Below are positions 9,434 through 18,805 of a DNA stretch of 64,000 nucleotides, in pieces. The translations under genes were made by a program, and so were the position numbers. The stretch is from assembly GCF_003054325.1 (NCBI RefSeq), contig NZ_QBKU01000005.1, forward strand, positions 265,316 through 329,315, written 5' to 3'. Source of the DNA: Sulfitobacter mediterraneus (lineage in GTDB: Bacteria > Pseudomonadota > Alphaproteobacteria > Rhodobacterales > Rhodobacteraceae). The notes below the pieces were generated by a model, which had not been told where the DNA came from, ran no database searches, and worked only from the letters and a program-made list of their open reading frames with translations. Within the stretch, counting starts at the first letter, position 1. Each line of letters opens with the position of its first letter.

Positions 9434-10743
9434 GACTGATTTTTGCACTGATCCTGACAGCACTGGCCAGCCTGCCTGCCCGCGCCGAAGTGGACATTCA
9501 ATCCGTCACCAGCCCCGGCGGGTTGACCGCATGGCTGGTCGAAGAACCTTCGATCCCATTCGTCGCACTGGAAATCCGGTTTCGCGGGGGGGCGTCACTG
9601 GACCGGCCCGGAAAACGTGGGGCGGTGAACCTGATGACGGCGCTGCTCGAAGAGGGGGCTGGCGACATGGACGCCCGCGCCTTTGCCCGCGGGGCAGAAG
9701 TGATTGCCGCCAGCTACGATTTTGATGCCTCCAATGATGCGGTGGCAATTTCAACTCGGTTTTTGACTGAGAACCGGGCGGCATCGGTGGCCTTGCTCAA
9801 GGCCGCGTTGCAAAAGCCGCGCTTTGACGAAGAGGCCATCGAACGGGTGCGGCGGCAGGTGTTGTCGATCATCCAGTCTGATCAGAAAGACCCCGATGAC
9901 ATCGCCAGCCAGACGTTCAACCAGATTGCCTATGGCGATCATCCGTACGGCTCGTCCCTGAATGGCACCTTGGAAAGCGTTGCGGCACTGACACGCGATG
10001 ACCTGTTGGCGGCACACAGCGATGTTTTGGCCCGCGACCGGATCTATATCGGCGCGGTTGGCGACATCACACCCGAAGAGCTGGGCGCATTGGTGGACGA
10101 TCTGCTGGGCGATTTGCCTGCCACTGGGGCCGACATGCCGCGAATGGCAGAGGTCACCATCCCCCCCGGCGTGACGGTGGTGGATTTTGCCACGCCGCAA
10201 TCCGTTGCGATCTTTGGCCAGAAGGGGATCAAGCAAGACGACCCCGACTTTTTCGCCGCGACCATTCTCAACCATGTGATCGGCGGCGGGTCGTTCGAAA
10301 GCCGCCTGATGAGCGAGGTGCGCGAGAAACGAGGGCTGACCTATGGCGTCTACTCCTATCTGGTGCCGCGCGATCTGGCAGAGGTCTATATGGGCAATGT
10401 CAGTTCCGCCAATGACCGAATTGCGCAGGCCATTGCCGTGATCCGCGAGGAATGGGACAAAGCGGCGGCTGAGGGCATCACCTCGCAAGAGCTGCAGGAT
10501 GCCAAGACCTACATCACCGGGGCCTATCCTTTGCGGTTCGATGGCAACGGGCCGATTGCGAATATCCTTGTGGGGATGCAGATGATCGGCCTGCCGATTG
10601 ATTACATCCCAACGCGCAATGACAAGGTTGAGGCCGTAACGCTGGAGGACGTGACGCGCGTTGCGGGGGAACTGCTTGACCCTGAGGGGCTGCACTTTGT
10701 TGTTGTGGGGCAGCCCGTGGGGGTCGAGAGCACGGGCAACTGA
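9430..10743 (+). CDS. M16 family peptidase-like protein (non-catalytic partner), exported
   Basis: About 437 residues with a signal peptide (MRLIFALILTALASLPARA). The fold is clearly M16, but the zinc motif position reads R-G-A-V-N-L-M-T-A-L-L-E-E instead of H-x-x-E-H, so it cannot bind catalytic zinc in the usual way. The C-terminal half keeps the YGVYSYL and GGGSFESRLMSEVREKRGLT elements involved in substrate binding. The ATGA overlap with the preceding active M16 gene supports stoichiometric co-synthesis and a heterodimer. Confidence 0.9.
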   Translation: MRLIFALILTALASLPARAEVDIQSVTSPGGLTAWLVEEPSIPFVALEIRFRGGASLDRPGKRGAVNLMTALLEEGAGDMDARAFARGAEVIAASYDFDASNDAVAISTRFLTENRAASVALLKAALQKPRFDEEAIERVRRQVLSIIQSDQKDPDDIASQTFNQIAYGDHPYGSSLNGTLESVAALTRDDLLAAHSDVLARDRIYIGAVGDITPEELGALVDDLLGDLPATGADMPRMAEVTIPPGVTVVDFATPQSVAIFGQKGIKQDDPDFFAATILNHVIGGGSFESRLMSEVREKRGLTYGVYSYLVPRDLAEVYMGNVSSANDRIAQAIAVIREEWDKAAAEGITSQELQDAKTYITGAYPLRFDGNGPIANILVGMQMIGLPIDYIPTRNDKVEAVTLEDVTRVAGELLDPEGLHFVVVGQPVGVESTGN

Positions 10744-10761
10744 GCAGCCTGCCCAAAATGA

Positions 10762-10775
10762 GGCGCTAAAGCGCC
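10762..10775 (+). repeat. short hairpin GGCGC-TAAA-GCGCC
   Basis: A perfect 5-base stem with a 4-base loop just after the M16 operon and just before the stronger terminator hairpin. It may help 3'-end formation. Confidence 0.35.
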
Positions 10776-10786
10776 ACACGATATTG

Positions 10787-10815
10787 GTTCTGGCCATGGG
10801 CCAGAACGCTTTTTT
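10787..10815 (+). terminator. rho-independent terminator of the M16 operon
   Basis: GTTCTGGCC-ATG-GGCCAGAAC is a perfect 9-base stem with a 3-base loop. It is followed within two bases by six T residues and then a second T-run. It lies between two convergent operons. Confidence 0.85.
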
Positions 10816-10844
10816 GAGTTTTTCTTGCCAAATGAAGGCAGGGA

Positions 10845-13187
10845 TTACTCCCCGTAGGGCACCCAGATGTTTTTGACCTCGGTTGCGGCTTGCAGGAACT
10901 CCCGCCCTTCGCCAGCGGTCCCGTGCCAGTCACGGGCGATACCGTTGTTGACCCATGTGCGCTTGAGGTTATGCGCGGATCCCTTTTCGATGATCCCGCT
11001 CAGCTCACCTGCGCCGAAGGACCAGACCGCATCGACATCCATGTGCCGCGCCAGCGGATCGGCGATATCTGATTGCGGGCCTGTCAGGATGTTCACCACG
11101 CCCGCAGGCACGTCGGAGGTTTCAAGCACTTGCACAAAGTCGGTTGCGGACAGCGGGAAGGGCTCGGAGGCGGACAGGATCACCCGATTGCCCATGGCGA
11201 TGGCAGGTGCCATGCAAGAGATCAGACCCAGAAGCGGCGCCTCGGCGGGGCAGAGCGCGCCAATGACGCCCACGGGTTCCTTCATTGCCAGTGCAACACC
11301 GCGGATCGGAACGCCGTGCACCTGACCGTCGTATTTGTCGGCCCATGCGGCATAGGTAAAGAGGCGGCGCACGGCGGCGTCTACTTCTTTTGCGCCGGAT
11401 TTGCCGCCCTGCATCGCATCGAGGCGGCTGGCAAATTCATCGTGACGGGCGGCGAGATTTTCGGCGATGTAATAGAGAATTTGTGCCCGCATGTGGCCAG
11501 TGGTTTTTGACCAGCCCTTGGCGGCTTGTGCCGCTTCGACCGCGTTGCGGACATCTTTGCGATTGGCCAGCGATGCATGGCCCAGCAACGCGCCTGATTT
11601 GCCCCAGACCGGTGCAGAATAGCCACCGTCAGGCCGCGCCTGTTTGCCGCCGATGTAAAGCTTGGCGGTGCGGTCCACCGGATCGGCTGGTGCGCCTTCA
11701 CCGGTGAAGGCATCAATGGATTTGAGTGGTTTGGCATTGCCTTTAGGCTTGGTGTAGGCGCTGAGCCCTTCCCAGCCGCCCTCGCGGCCAAAGCCGCTTT
11801 CGCGCACGCCGCCAAAACCGGCAGCAGCATCCATCAGATTGGTGCCATTGATCCAGACGATGCCGGCGACCAGCTTGGGGGCGATATCCAGCGCCAGGTT
11901 GACGTTTTCGGACCAGATTGTCGCCGCCAGCCCATAGAGGGTGTTGTTGGCCAGCTGCACTGCCTCGGCAGGGGTGCGGAATGTCGTGGAGACCAGAACC
12001 GGGCCAAAGATCTCTTCTTGCATCAAGGTATCGGCGGGGTTCAGTCCGGTGATCAATGTGGGCGGGTAGAAACATCCTTCGGCGGGCATCTCTGCATCGG
12101 ACACAAAACGTTCGCCTGCGGTATTGGCCTCGACCATGCTGGAGACCGATTGCAGTTGCACCGGATCGACCAAAGCGCCAACGTCGATGCTTTTGTCCAG
12201 CGGACTGCCGACGCGCAGTTTGTTCATCCGGGCAAGGAGTTTGGCATAGAAACGGTCCGCGATGGGTTCATGCACCAAAAGGCGCGATCCGGCGCAGCAA
12301 ACCTGCCCCTGATTGAACCAGATGGCATCAACCAGACCTTCGACCGCGCTGTCGAGATCGGCGTCGTCAAATACGATGTAGGGGGATTTGCCGCCCAATT
12401 CCAACGTGAGGGCCTTGCCGCTGCCGGCGGTGGCTTCGCGGATGCGGCGGCCCACGGCGGTGGAGCCGGTGAAGGCGATCTTGTCCACGTCGGAGTTGAC
12501 GATCATTTCGCCCACGGCGCCGTCGCCGGTGACGATATTGACCACACCCTTGGGCAGACCCGCCTGACGGCAGATGTCGGCAAAAAGAAGGGCGGTAAGC
12601 GAGGTATATTCCGCCGGTTTCAGCACCACGGTGTTGCCCATCGCCAGCGCTGGCGCGATCTTCCATGCCAACATCAACAGCGGGAAATTCCACGGGATGA
12701 TCTGACCGCAAACGCCCAAAGCTTCGGCATCGGGCAGTTCACTGTCCATCAGCTGCGCCATGCCTGCGTGGTAGTAAAAATGCCGCTGCGCCAATGGCAC
12801 GTCGATATCGCGGGCCTCGCGGATCGGCTTGCCGTTGTCCATCACCTCCAGCACCGCGAACAGGCGGCTGTGTTTTTGCAACAAACGCGCCAGCGCATAG
12901 AGGTATTTTGCACGGCCATGTCCACCAAGCGCGGCCCATTTCGGCTGGGCCTTGCGGGCCGCTTTGACGGCGGCGTCCACATCGGCCTGGGTGGCCTGTG
13001 ACAGCGTTGCCAGAATTTCGCCTGTTGCCGGGTTCTTGCTGTCGAAACCATCACCGGCCTTGGTGAACGCCCCGTCGATGAAATGGCCAAACCGGTCGCC
13101 TTGATCGACCAGCCATGCCAATGCTTCGGCGGCGGCCTCGGGGGCGGTGCCATACTCCATGGTTTCAAAGATGTCAGCGACGCTCAT
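10845..13187 (-). CDS. fused double aldehyde dehydrogenase, second domain degenerate
   Basis: 780 residues, about twice an ordinary aldehyde dehydrogenase half. Domain 1 (residues 30-490) is complete: N167 in IPWNFPL, the glutamate E263 in LELGGKSPY, the NAD-binding AFTGSTAVG, and the nucleophile C297 in [11 protein letters not shown]. Domain 2 (residues 510-780) repeats the fold ([35 protein letters not shown]) but has no LELGG glutamate and no catalytic cysteine, and is probably structural. It lies downstream of deoC in the same direction, so it probably oxidises the acetaldehyde (or glyceraldehyde 3-phosphate) released by the aldolase. Confidence 0.92.
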   Translation of the reverse strand: MSVADIFETMEYGTAPEAAAEALAWLVDQGDRFGHFIDGAFTKAGDGFDSKNPATGEILATLSQATQADVDAAVKAARKAQPKWAALGGHGRAKYLYALARLLQKHSRLFAVLEVMDNGKPIREARDIDVPLAQRHFYYHAGMAQLMDSELPDAEALGVCGQIIPWNFPLLMLAWKIAPALAMGNTVVLKPAEYTSLTALLFADICRQAGLPKGVVNIVTGDGAVGEMIVNSDVDKIAFTGSTAVGRRIREATAGSGKALTLELGGKSPYIVFDDADLDSAVEGLVDAIWFNQGQVCCAGSRLLVHEPIADRFYAKLLARMNKLRVGSPLDKSIDVGALVDPVQLQSVSSMVEANTAGERFVSDAEMPAEGCFYPPTLITGLNPADTLMQEEIFGPVLVSTTFRTPAEAVQLANNTLYGLAATIWSENVNLALDIAPKLVAGIVWINGTNLMDAAAGFGGVRESGFGREGGWEGLSAYTKPKGNAKPLKSIDAFTGEGAPADPVDRTAKLYIGGKQARPDGGYSAPVWGKSGALLGHASLANRKDVRNAVEAAQAAKGWSKTTGHMRAQILYYIAENLAARHDEFASRLDAMQGGKSGAKEVDAAVRRLFTYAAWADKYDGQVHGVPIRGVALAMKEPVGVIGALCPAEAPLLGLISCMAPAIAMGNRVILSASEPFPLSATDFVQVLETSDVPAGVVNILTGPQSDIADPLARHMDVDAVWSFGAGELSGIIEKGSAHNLKRTWVNNGIARDWHGTAGEGREFLQAATEVKNIWVPYGE

Positions 13188-13225
13188 AGTTCACCCTTTT
13201 CAAAAGTCTTGGTCCAGCGCTTGGC

Positions 13226-14239
13226 TTAGCTTGTGGCGTGGCGGTATCCGGCGGAATAGCTGCCGGTGACGTGGTGTTCGAGTTGCCGCTCGATGTCATT
13301 GAGCAGCGAGGACGCGCCAAACCGGAAGAGGTCCGGCTCAAGCCAGCGATCGCCAAGCTCTTCTTTCATCAGCGCCAGATAGGTGATCGCGTCCTTGGCC
13401 TTGGAAATGCCGCCCGCTGGTTTGTAGCCAACGCGAATTCCTGTGCGGTCGTAATAGTCGCGAATGGCGCGGATCATCACCAGACTGACGGGCAGGGTGG
13501 CGTTGACACTTTCCTTGCCGGTCGAGGTCTTGATGAAATCGGCACCGGCCATCATGCACACCAGACTGGCACGGGCAACATTGCGCAGGCTGCCCAATTC
13601 GCCGGTGGCAAGGATCGCCTTGACGTGCGCATCACCGCAAGCGGCGCGGAAGGCTTTCATTTCGTCGTAAAGCGCCTGCCAATCGCCGGTCAGGACATGA
13701 CGGCGCGAGATCACGATGTCGATCTCGGCGGCGCCTGCCTCAACGCTCATTTCAATTTCGCGGATACGCAATTCGAGCGGGGAAAGACCCGCAGGAAATC
13801 CGGTAGACACCGCCGCGATGGGGATATTTGTGCCTTCCAGGGCGCGTTTCGCGGCCGGGATCATCTCGTGATAAACGCAGACGGCGCCGGTTGTGATCGG
13901 CTTCATCCCCAGTGCATTCAAAAGATCAGGCGCAACTGGTTGGCGGGCCTTGGCGCAAAGGCGCGCCACCCGGCGTTCGGTGTCATCTCCTGACAGCGTG
14001 GTCAGGTCAATACAGGTGATCGCACGCAAGAGCCACGCCGCCTGATGGGCCTTTTTCACGGACCGGCGGGCAGGCAAAGTCGCGGCACGGCGTTCCACGG
14101 CGGAGGTGTTCACCTGCACGCTGCGCACCCAGTCGAGGTCAAGCGGCATACCGGGATTGCGCGGTTCCGTGACCTGCGGCAGATGCGCGTCGGTTGTTGT
14201 CGCGTCAGTGGTTTTTTTATCGGTGAGCTGGGCGGCCAT
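13226..14239 (-). CDS. deoC: deoxyribose-phosphate aldolase
   Basis: Cleaves 2-deoxyribose 5-phosphate to glyceraldehyde 3-phosphate and acetaldehyde in deoxynucleoside catabolism. 337 residues, the longer DeoC type with an N-terminal extension of about 70 residues. Seen: CIDLTTLSGDD, AEIDIVISRRHVLTGDW, the lysine in HVKAILATGELG, and ADFIKTSTGKESVNAT with the Schiff-base lysine. The C-terminus FRFGASSLLNDIERQLE is typical. The start MAAQLTDKK was taken in preference to an upstream codon. The aldehyde dehydrogenase follows after 38 bases. It diverges from the metal transporter operon. Confidence 0.96.
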   Translation of the reverse strand: MAAQLTDKKTTDATTTDAHLPQVTEPRNPGMPLDLDWVRSVQVNTSAVERRAATLPARRSVKKAHQAAWLLRAITCIDLTTLSGDDTERRVARLCAKARQPVAPDLLNALGMKPITTGAVCVYHEMIPAAKRALEGTNIPIAAVSTGFPAGLSPLELRIREIEMSVEAGAAEIDIVISRRHVLTGDWQALYDEMKAFRAACGDAHVKAILATGELGSLRNVARASLVCMMAGADFIKTSTGKESVNATLPVSLVMIRAIRDYYDRTGIRVGYKPAGGISKAKDAITYLALMKEELGDRWLEPDLFRFGASSLLNDIERQLEHHVTGSYSAGYRHATS

Positions 14240-14413
14240 GGGGCATCTCCGGTTCGAACAGATGGTCAAATTGCCACGGGCGGCAGGGGAATAGCAAGAT
14301 GCCCTGCCGCGCGGTCACAAATGTATCAAAATGGGCAAAACCGCAGGAATAGTGGCCGGTTTGGCCCAAAGTCGGCGGAAAAGCGCACCAAAGGCCCGTG
14401 AGTTAGAATGATA

Positions 14414-14462
14414 TTGAGAATTAGTCGCAACAAGCTTGACTTAGTTGAGAATCAATCGCATC
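14414..14462 (+). promoter_or_regulatory. two tandem Fur-family (Mur/Fur-like) boxes before the metal transporter
   Basis: Two 18-base direct copies, TTGAGAATTAGTCGCAAC and TTGAGAATCAATCGCATC, match at 15 of 18 positions and start 31 bases (about three helical turns) apart. Each contains a 7-1-7 imperfect palindrome, TGAGAAT-n-AnTCGCA, resembling the Fur-family core. The second copy ends 25 bases before the start codon of the binding-protein gene. Regulation by Mur or Fur with Mn or Fe is inferred from family knowledge. Confidence 0.65.
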
Positions 14463-14487
14463 TATTACGGCAAGGAGATTGAGTTCT

Positions 14488-15456
14488 ATGGATTCTTTGT
14501 CGGTAACACGTCGCGCGGCGCTTTTGGGTGGTCTCGCGGTTTTGGGAACGGCCCGCTTTGCACAGGCGGCTGGCCAGCTGAATATCGTTGCCACCACCGG
14601 GATGATTGCCGATGCCACCCGCCGTGTAGGCGGTGATTTGGTGACGGTGCGGGCCTTGATGGGACCGGGCGTTGATCCACATGGCTATCGCCAGACCCGC
14701 AGTGACATCGTCGCGATGACCCGTTCGGATCTGGTGCTGTGGCATGGTCTCTATCTCGAAGCGCAGATGGAGCGTTTCTTTGAAGAGCTGGGCGGCAAAC
14801 GACAAGTCGTCGCCGTGGCGGAGGCCTTGCCGAAAGACAGTTTGCTCAGCCATGCGGACTATGACGGGCGCTACGACCCGCACGTCTGGATGGACCCGGC
14901 GACTTGGATTGGTGTGGTTCAAGAGATCACCCGCACACTGATCGCTGCACGGCCAGAACATGCCGCCGCCTTTGAAGCGAACGCGGCAAGCTACACCAAA
15001 GAATTGGACGCCTTGGTCACCTATACCGCCGAGGCCCTGCAGCGTGTGCCGCAAGACCAGCGGGTTTTGGTCACCGCGCATGACGCCTTTAGCTATTTTG
15101 GCAAAGCCTATGATTTTGAGGTGATCGGCATTCAGGGCATTTCGACCGCCAGCGAGGCGGGACTGAACCGGATCAGCGAACTGGTCGACGTTCTGGTGGA
15201 GCGCAACATCGGCGCGGTGTTTGTCGAAACGTCTGTGTCGGATCGCAACATGCGGGCCTTGATTGAAGGTGCCGCCGCACGCGGGCATGAGGTGCGCATT
15301 GGGGGATCGCTGTACAGCGATGCAATGGGCGCAGATGGCACTTATGAAGGCACCTATATCGGCATGATTGATCACAACGCGACCACCATCGCCCGTGCGC
15401 TGGGCGCGGATGTGGCCCCTGGCGGTATGTCGGGCAAACTGGTGCAGGGGAGTTAA
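14488..15456 (+). CDS. sitA: metal (Mn/Zn/Fe) ABC transporter substrate-binding protein, TroA/SitA type
   Basis: Periplasmic cluster A-I metal receptor, 322 residues. The N-terminal signal has a twin-arginine-like stretch (SVTRRAALLGG) before the hydrophobic core, so Tat export is possible. Likely metal ligands by alignment with TroA are H65 (VDPHGY), H132 (YDPHVWMD), H198 (TAHDAF) and D278 (YSDAMG). This H-H-H-D set is the TroA arrangement and does not alone distinguish Mn from Zn. The ATG was preferred to an in-frame TTG nine bases earlier, which is too close to the AAGGAG ribosome-binding site. First gene of a four-gene operon. Confidence 0.92.
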   Translation: MDSLSVTRRAALLGGLAVLGTARFAQAAGQLNIVATTGMIADATRRVGGDLVTVRALMGPGVDPHGYRQTRSDIVAMTRSDLVLWHGLYLEAQMERFFEELGGKRQVVAVAEALPKDSLLSHADYDGRYDPHVWMDPATWIGVVQEITRTLIAARPEHAAAFEANAASYTKELDALVTYTAEALQRVPQDQRVLVTAHDAFSYFGKAYDFEVIGIQGISTASEAGLNRISELVDVLVERNIGAVFVETSVSDRNMRALIEGAAARGHEVRIGGSLYSDAMGADGTYEGTYIGMIDHNATTIARALGADVAPGGMSGKLVQGS

Positions 15457-15459
15457 GTC

Positions 15460-16260
15460 ATGTCATTGGATCTGGTCACAACCGACGCATTCGCATCTCA
15501 GGAAACCGCCCGTCAGGACAGCCCCTTGGCGATCCGAGGGCTGACTGTATCTTATGGTCAGAAACCTGCGGTCTTTTCTGTCGATATGACGGTTGAGGCG
15601 GGCAAGATGACCGCGATCATTGGCCCCAACGGTGCGGGCAAATCCACCATGCTCAAGGCCGCGCTGGGCATCATCAAACCGCTGGCGGGCACAACAACCG
15701 TGTTTGGCAAACCGGTGGCGCAGCAACGCCAGAAAATTGCCTATGTGCCGCAGCGGGCTTCGGTCGATTGGGATTTCCCAACGCGGGTGATTGATGTGGT
15801 TCTGATGGGGCTTTACCCCAAGCTTGGCCTTTTGGGGCGGGTGCGTGCGGCGCACCGCGAAAAAGCCGAAGATTGCCTTGCCCGTGTTGGCATGCAGGAT
15901 TTTGCCACCCGCCAAATTGGCCAGCTGTCCGGCGGCCAACAACAGCGGGTGTTCCTTGCCCGTGCCTTGGCACAAGACGCGGAGCTGTATCTGCTGGATG
16001 AACCTTTTGCCGGTGTCGATGCCGCCACGGAAAAGGCGATCATCGCGGTTCTGAAATCCCTGCGCGATGCGGGCAAAACCGTAGTGGCGGTGCATCACGA
16101 CCTCAGCACCGTCGCCGAATATTTCGACAATGTATTCCTGATCAACACCCGCCGCATTGCCGAGGGCAGCGTGGTCAACACCTTTGTCTCGCGGCACCTG
16201 CAAGATGCCTACGGTGGTCGCCTTGCCGGTGCGCAGATGGATGCGCTGGCGCTGTCATGA
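15460..16260 (+). CDS. sitB: metal ABC transporter ATP-binding protein
   Basis: Cytoplasmic ATPase of the metal importer, 266 residues. Walker A is GPNGAGKST, the signature is LSGGQQQRVFLARALA, Walker B is LYLLDEPFAGVD, and the switch histidine is in VAVHHDLS. The YVPQRASVDWDFP Q-loop region is typical of Mn/Zn transporter ATPases. It begins 3 bases after sitA and overlaps the permease gene by ATGA. Confidence 0.95.
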   Translation: MSLDLVTTDAFASQETARQDSPLAIRGLTVSYGQKPAVFSVDMTVEAGKMTAIIGPNGAGKSTMLKAALGIIKPLAGTTTVFGKPVAQQRQKIAYVPQRASVDWDFPTRVIDVVLMGLYPKLGLLGRVRAAHREKAEDCLARVGMQDFATRQIGQLSGGQQQRVFLARALAQDAELYLLDEPFAGVDAATEKAIIAVLKSLRDAGKTVVAVHHDLSTVAEYFDNVFLINTRRIAEGSVVNTFVSRHLQDAYGGRLAGAQMDALALS

Positions 16261-17462
16261 TCTTCGACGCATTGCTGTTGCAGCTGGGCTATAACGCCAC
16301 GCTTGTGACCCTTGGTGCGGCCTTGCTGGGCATGGCTGCCGGCGTCGGTGGCACCTTTCTGTTTTTGCGCAAACGCGCCCTCGTCAGTGACGCGATCAGC
16401 CATGCAACGCTGCCCGGTGTGGCGCTGGCGTTTATGGTGATGGTGGCGCTGGGCGGCGATGGGCGTAATCTCATTGGCCTGCTGGGCGGCGCGGCGATTT
16501 CCGCGGCGGCTGGTCTGTTGTTGGTTTCATGGCTCAGCTCCAAAACCCGCCTTGCCGAAGATGCCGCCATCGGGTCTGTGCTGTCGGTGTTCTTTGGTTT
16601 TGGGATTGTCCTGCTGACCGTCATCCAAACCATGAGCGCAGGACGGCAGGCTGGCCTCGAAGGGTTCTTGCTTGGCTCAACCGCAGGCATGTTGCGCAGC
16701 GACGCCTTGGTGATTGCGGTCTCGGCGGCGGTCACGCTGGCGCTGGTGCTGCTGATGCGGCGGCCGCTGACCTTGGCGGCCTTTGATCCTGAATACGGAA
16801 CCTCCCTTGGCCAGAACGTGCCGCGCACCGATCTTGCGATGATGGGGCTGGTGCTGGCAGTGACGGTTGTGGGTCTGAAGATTGTGGGCCTTATTCTGAT
16901 TGTGGCGCTGCTGATCATTCCGCCCGTGACCGCGCGGTTTTGGACAGAGCGGACCAATTATGTGGTGTTGATCTCTGGCCTGCTGGGCGGGGTATCGGCC
17001 TATATCGGTGCGGCGCTTTCAGCGGCTTTGCCGGATGTGCCAACCGGGCCGATCATCGTGCTGGTTGGTTTTGCCCTGTTTCTGATCTCGCTGCTGTTGG
17101 CGCCCCAACGCGGGCTGGTCTCTGCCGTCACACGGCATCTGGGCTATCAGCGGCAGGTGCATCTGCGGCAGGGCCTTTTGGCATTGGCGCATGGCCAACC
17201 GATCTACGAACGCATGACACTGCGCCTTTTGCGCAAACGCGGCTGGGCCTTGCCTGACGGCGTTGCCACCCCCGAAGGCAAGGGGCGCGCGGCCAAGGCG
17301 ATGCGCGACGAAACCCGCTGGCAAGAGATCCGCCGCGATCCGGCGTTTGAAGTGGCAGCATCCCGCTATGACGGGCTGACCGAAATCGAAAGCGTCCTGA
17401 CCCCAGACCAAATCATCGAAGTGGACCGCCGCATTGGCCGCGCCGGACCGGTGCCCGCATGA
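16257..17462 (+). CDS. sitC: metal ABC transporter permease with a DtxR/MntR-like C-terminal cytoplasmic domain
   Basis: 401 residues, about 110 longer than an ordinary ABC-3 permease. Residues 1-282 form the membrane domain, with many hydrophobic helices, LVSDAISHATLPGVAL near the N-terminus and GLKIVGLILIVALLIIPPVTA, both typical of this family. Residues 283-401 are soluble and resemble a DtxR-family repressor: a possible winged helix (QPIYERMTLRLLRKRGWALP), then TPEGKGRAAKAMRDETRWQE, comparable to DtxR [20 protein letters not shown], and YDGLTEIESVLTPDQI, comparable to HDEACRWEHVMSDEV. Chlamydial YtgCR is a known permease-repressor fusion of this kind. The domain assignment is by eye. It overlaps sitB and sitD by ATGA. 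Confidence 0.85.
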   Translation: MIFDALLLQLGYNATLVTLGAALLGMAAGVGGTFLFLRKRALVSDAISHATLPGVALAFMVMVALGGDGRNLIGLLGGAAISAAAGLLLVSWLSSKTRLAEDAAIGSVLSVFFGFGIVLLTVIQTMSAGRQAGLEGFLLGSTAGMLRSDALVIAVSAAVTLALVLLMRRPLTLAAFDPEYGTSLGQNVPRTDLAMMGLVLAVTVVGLKIVGLILIVALLIIPPVTARFWTERTNYVVLISGLLGGVSAYIGAALSAALPDVPTGPIIVLVGFALFLISLLLAPQRGLVSAVTRHLGYQRQVHLRQGLLALAHGQPIYERMTLRLLRKRGWALPDGVATPEGKGRAAKAMRDETRWQEIRRDPAFEVAASRYDGLTEIESVLTPDQIIEVDRRIGRAGPVPA

Positions 17463-18388
17463 ACGGCGCTGAATTTGTTCCACTGTCCCTTGTGCCGATG
17501 CTGACGGGCATTTTTGTAGCGGTGGCCTGTGCGCTGCCGGGCAATTTCCTCGTGTTGCGGCGGCAGGCGTTGATCGGTGATGCGATCAGCCATGTTGTGC
17601 TGCCGGGGATTGTTGTGGCGTTTTTGATCACGGGCGTGGTCAGCACATGGCCAATGTTGCTGGGCGCCGCCGGTGCGGCGGTGGTTGCCGTTGTCGCGAT
17701 TGAGGCGGTACGCCGCCTTGGCCGGATCGAGGCAGGCGCGGCAATGGGCGTGATCTTTACTGCGATGTTTGCGGGCGGTGTTCTGCTGCTTGAACAATCG
17801 GACACATCATCAGTGCATTTGGATGTCGAACATGCGCTTTATGGCAATCTGGAAAGCCTGATTTGGCTGGACGCGACCGGCTGGTCCTCCTTGTGGGATT
17901 GGCAGGCGCTTAAGGGTTTGCCGGTAGAGCTGCCGCGCATGGCGCTGACGCTGGTCGTGGTGGCCGCGTTTATCGCGCTGTTCTGGCGGCCCCTCAAGAT
18001 CAGCACCTTTGACGAAGGGTTCGCCCAGACCATCGGCATGCGCACCGGCCCCTTGGGGCTGGCGCTGGTGATCATGGCGGCGATTGCGGCAGTGGCGGCC
18101 TTTGATGCGGTGGGCAGCATTATCGTGATCGCAATGTTCATCTGCCCGCCCGCAGCGGCGCGGCTGATGACCAACCAGCTTGAGCATCAGGTGGCGTGGT
18201 CCGTTGTCTTTGCCGTGATCGCGGCGGCTCTGGGCTATGTCATTGCGGGTTACGGGCCACTCTGGATCGGTTTGCAGGATTCGGTCTCGGCGGCTGGCAT
18301 GATTGCGACCATGTCGGGGATCATCCTAGGGCTTGCTGCCCTATTCGGCCCGCACCGCTTGCGCGGATCAGCTGCCCCGATAGGTTGA
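17459..18388 (+). CDS. sitD: metal ABC transporter permease, second subunit
   Basis: 309 residues, all membrane-type, of the ABC-3 permease family. It shares with sitC the motif [14 protein letters not shown] near the N-terminus, and has [21 protein letters not shown] near the C-terminus, but lacks the extra soluble domain. Together the two permeases form a heterodimeric channel. The 3' end overlaps the 3' end of the convergent uraH gene by 21 bases. Confidence 0.94.
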   Translation: MNGAEFVPLSLVPMLTGIFVAVACALPGNFLVLRRQALIGDAISHVVLPGIVVAFLITGVVSTWPMLLGAAGAAVVAVVAIEAVRRLGRIEAGAAMGVIFTAMFAGGVLLLEQSDTSSVHLDVEHALYGNLESLIWLDATGWSSLWDWQALKGLPVELPRMALTLVVVAAFIALFWRPLKISTFDEGFAQTIGMRTGPLGLALVIMAAIAAVAAFDAVGSIIVIAMFICPPAAARLMTNQLEHQVAWSVVFAVIAAALGYVIAGYGPLWIGLQDSVSAAGMIATMSGIILGLAALFGPHRLRGSAAPIG

Positions 18389-18727
18389 ATAGCCGAACGG
18401 CGACAGCAAAAGCGGCACGTGGTAGTGCGCGTCGCCGTCCGAAATGCCAAAGCGCAACGGGATTTCATCCAGAAACCGCGGATCTTCGGCAGGGGTGCCG
18501 ATACGGTCCAGATAAGCCCCTGCCTCAAACACCAATTCATAAGTTCCGGTGGCAAACTGCCCTTTGGGCAGGATCGGCGCATCGGTGCGGCCATCTGCAT
18601 TGGTCTGCATCTGCGCGAGTTTGAGCCGGTTTGTGCCTTCGATCCGGTATAGGGTGATCGTCATCCCCCCGGCGGGCAAACCGCGCGCGGTGTCCAGCAC
18701 ATGTGTGGTCAGATATCCTTGCGACAT
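18368..18727 (-). CDS. uraH: 5-hydroxyisourate hydrolase
   Basis: Transthyretin-related protein of 119 residues that hydrolyses 5-hydroxyisourate, the product of urate hydroxylase, to OHCU. Hallmarks are the N-terminal [14 protein letters not shown] with the catalytic histidine, the central GRTDAP, the [18 protein letters not shown] tail with a second histidine, and the YRGS terminus. It is transcribed away from the other purine genes across a 530-base divergent region with shared operators. Confidence 0.95.
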   Translation of the reverse strand: MSQGYLTTHVLDTARGLPAGGMTITLYRIEGTNRLKLAQMQTNADGRTDAPILPKGQFATGTYELVFEAGAYLDRIGTPAEDPRFLDEIPLRFGISDGDAHYHVPLLLSPFGYSTYRGS

Positions 18728-18805
18728 GGGAACGCTCCTGTTTGTTGCCCCGGAGCGGATGAGGATAGCTGCCCTGCCAGTCAGGTCAATGCAGGGCGGC
18801 AAACC

